From Paulinella micropora (Eukaryota > Cercozoa > Imbricatea > Euglyphida), in NCBI GenBank assembly GCA_009731375.1, contig BJOX01000006.1, forward strand, positions 1,434,346 through 1,498,345: 64,000 bases of DNA, written 5' to 3'. Positions 59,331-64,000 of this stretch are shown here, piece after piece. The position numbers were made by a program, and so were the translations under genes. Numbering within the stretch: the first letter of the stretch is position 1; the number at the start of each line of letters is the position of its first letter. Under the pieces are notes generated by a model, which saw only the letters and a list, made by a program, of their open reading frames with translations, was not told where the DNA came from and made no database searches.

Positions 59331-60309
59331 TAATAATTATGTGCATAAAGATGTGGAATGATAATTATTAAAATGCGATGCAAACGCGATGGGGAAAACA
59401 GGATGGAGCAAACACGATGGGTGCGTTCTATTATTGTGTATGTATGCTTGAGTTTATGTATAATATGAATTCATATATTAATTATAACATGGCTGGAAAC
59501 GGTATGATACATATGAATATTAAGATCTTTTAATATCAATCAATATTCCATAGTGGAAATTTCTAATTATTAAATTATTTTTAAATAAATATTTAATAAA
59601 GAAACTGATAAACTACGGTGCTAAACGACGGGGCAAACGCGATGTGGCATTTTCTAGTCTTCCTTTACGGAAACTATTTCTTACAGACACACACCAGCAA
59701 AGTGGCATTTGAAAGGGATAAAAGTGGCATTTTCAACGAACTCCGCGGCCGATCCACCTAAAGCACTTAACCGTTTTCTCCGGATGTTGCCCCTTGTTTC
59801 TACATAAATGCCTTTTTTTCTTGAAACCTTTACTGTGGACAAACATGAAACAAACACTAGTCTTGATAAGACAGGACACTACACGGACACTTGATAAGAC
59901 AAGGATGGAAGTCAGGTGTCTTCGAGTTCCTTGCGTCTCGAACCATGTTGAGACTCATTTTCAACCGCAATTGTGTGGAAGGAACCGACAAGCAATTATG
60001 TCAACATTTTTTCTTAAGTTCACCTTTATCTGCATGCATTTCACCTTTTACATGCACGCATCAGATCTCGCATCATGTGGCATCCATCGAAAGACATCCA
60101 AAATATTACGTAGGATAGGTTCATACGTGCGTCTGACCTGGAAGCAAGAGTATTGCAGACAAGGATGAGATCAAGGATGTATGTGTATATGTTTAAATTT
60201 GCATGTTTGCATGTATGTATGTACATACAAGCTACAAATGTAAGTATGCACAAGTACATACCTGTTTTTTCAGCAAGAACCTAGCAAGACCTAACTGAGC
60301 AAGAGCACG
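59331..60309. other. Region upstream of the ABC transporter gene
   Basis: Mixed unique sequence. Short phrases recur (AAACGCGATG and GTGGCATTT several times at 59370-59740), possibly remnants of an old repeat. No ORF or exon could be supported. Must contain the promoter of the gene starting at 60310. Confidence 0.4.
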
Positions 60310-63110
<2,801 letters not shown>

Positions 63111-63299
63111 GTATGTATGTATGTATGTATGTATGTATGTATGTATGTATGTATGTATGTATGTATGTGACCAGATTCAACACTCTGTAAGAGCCCGCCA
63201 CAGTCTGTATGTATGTACGTATGTATGTATGTATGTATGTATGTATGTATGTTCATGTGTTAATCAGTATTAACATTGTGGGTGTTCTGCGTACAGACA

Positions 63300-63333
<34 letters not shown>

Positions 63334-63335
63334 CA
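63111..63335. repeat. (GTAT)n arrays with a decayed exon copy
   Basis: (GTAT)n at 63111-63168 and 63207-63252, (ACAT)n at 63297-63332. Between the first two lies 63170-63206, a degenerate copy of the exon at 63070-63110 (ATTCAACAC...GCCCGCCAC) containing a stop. Confidence 0.85.
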
Positions 63336-63474
63336 TACGTTGTGGGTAGGATGATTTGAATAAAGGCCAGCAAAGCACATGGCGGATATACGTACAAGGG
63401 ACTGTACAGTTTCAATATCTGATTGACAACTTTGTAGGTACACACAAACAATACAAACAGTACCATAGATTACA

Positions 63475-64000
63475 ATGTAATGCAATGCGAGGCAATGCGA
63501 TGCAATGGAATGCAATACAATGCAATACAATACAATGCAATCCAAGACAATACAATACAATCCAATATCATGCAGCACAATACAAAACAATACAATACAA
63601 TACAATACAATACAATGCGATACAATACATTACAATACAATACAATACAATACAATACAATACAATACAATGCAATATAACAGAATGCTATACAATACAA
63701 TACAATACAATACAATACAATACAATACAATGCGATACAATACAATGCGATACAATACAATGGAATACAATGCAATACAATACAATACAATACAATACAA
63801 TACAATGCGATACAATACAATACAATACAATACAATACAATACAATGCAATACAATACAATGCAATACAATGCAATACAATGCGATACAATACAATGCGA
63901 TACAATACAATGCGATACAATACAATGCAATATAATGCAATACAGTAAGATACAATACAATACAATACAATACAGTACAATACAATACAATACAATACAA
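63475..64000. repeat. (ACAAT)n pentanucleotide array
   Basis: TACAA/ACAAT units with GCGAT and GCAAT variants to the end of the window. Open frames here (Tyr-Cys-Ile-Val and Tyr-Asn-Thr-Ile repeats) are repeat artefacts. Probably ABCA intron. Confidence 0.95.

Noticed and set aside
63470-64000. Tyr-Cys-Ile-Val repeat proteins
   Set aside because: All produced by the ACAAT pentanucleotide array, where all frames are open.

Overview
The window is nuclear DNA of a microbial eukaryote that I cannot name (alga or other protist). Genes have short exons with GT-AG introns. Introns and intergenic DNA are crowded with microsatellites (TATC, GTAT, TTC, TTA, GT, CT, ACAAT and others). No bacterial operon logic applies outside the virus-like element. 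Six assembly gaps are present: four placeholder runs of 10 N and longer runs at 33699-33900, 50428-50570 and 62353-62993.

The centrepiece is a Polinton/Maverick-type integrated virus at 6592-47952. It is bounded by a 6-bp target duplication (AAGAGA at 6586-6591 and 47953-47958) and by about 360-bp terminal inverted repeats that start AGTAGTATAG. Two Ty3/gypsy elements are nested inside it: Gypsy-1 (8275-18226, + strand, inserted in the DNA polymerase gene) and Gypsy-2 (36928-47545, - strand, inserted just before the ATG of the right terminal gene). Each has its own 4-bp duplication (ATAC, CATA). Without them the provirus is about 20.8 kb.

Provirus gene order, left to right: AP2-like/zinc-finger protein (+); protein-primed type B DNA polymerase (+, split by Gypsy-1); small ExoX-C/DUF3820-like protein (+); Cys-rich 170-aa protein (+); GIY-YIG nuclease (-); 360-aa putative surface protein (-); double-jelly-roll major capsid protein (-); penton/minor capsid protein (-); basic coiled-coil plus adenain-like protease (-); small basic Gly-rich protein (-); packaging ATPase (-); 120-aa protein (-); small Cys-rich ORF (+); membrane protein (-); long tail-fibre-like protein with a peptidase S74 chaperone domain (-); charged protein (+); retroviral-type integrase (+); a second AP2-like/zinc-finger paralogue (-). 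The virion genes sit in one leftward block and the replication and integration genes read rightward. Several genes carry single frameshifts or nonsense codons, so this copy looks inactive as it stands. The capsid, penton (apart from a 10-N gap) and ATPase frames are open. Three intergenic regions of the virion block carry pairs of hairpins with a shared sequence signature, and several genes end on a TGATATTT motif that includes the stop codon.

A third Ty3/gypsy element, Gypsy-3 (49189-58860, - strand), lies in a GT repeat to the right. It is older (12 LTR mismatches against 1 in each of the others) and its pol is deleted and broken. Gypsy-2 appears intact, with gag and pol in one frame separated by a single TGA. 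All three elements share a retropepsin-like domain with Asp-Thr-Met instead of Asp-Thr/Ser-Gly, a CCCH-like cysteine/histidine cluster in Gag, and a long conserved Pol tail after the integrase.

Host genes: short exons on the minus strand at 5541-6508 continue in phase with an exon at 48006-48097, so the provirus sits in an intron. More minus-strand exons lie at 934-1980. At 60310-63110 is the start of an ABCA-type ABC transporter (+ strand). Its introns are microsatellites and contain extra partial copies of two exons.
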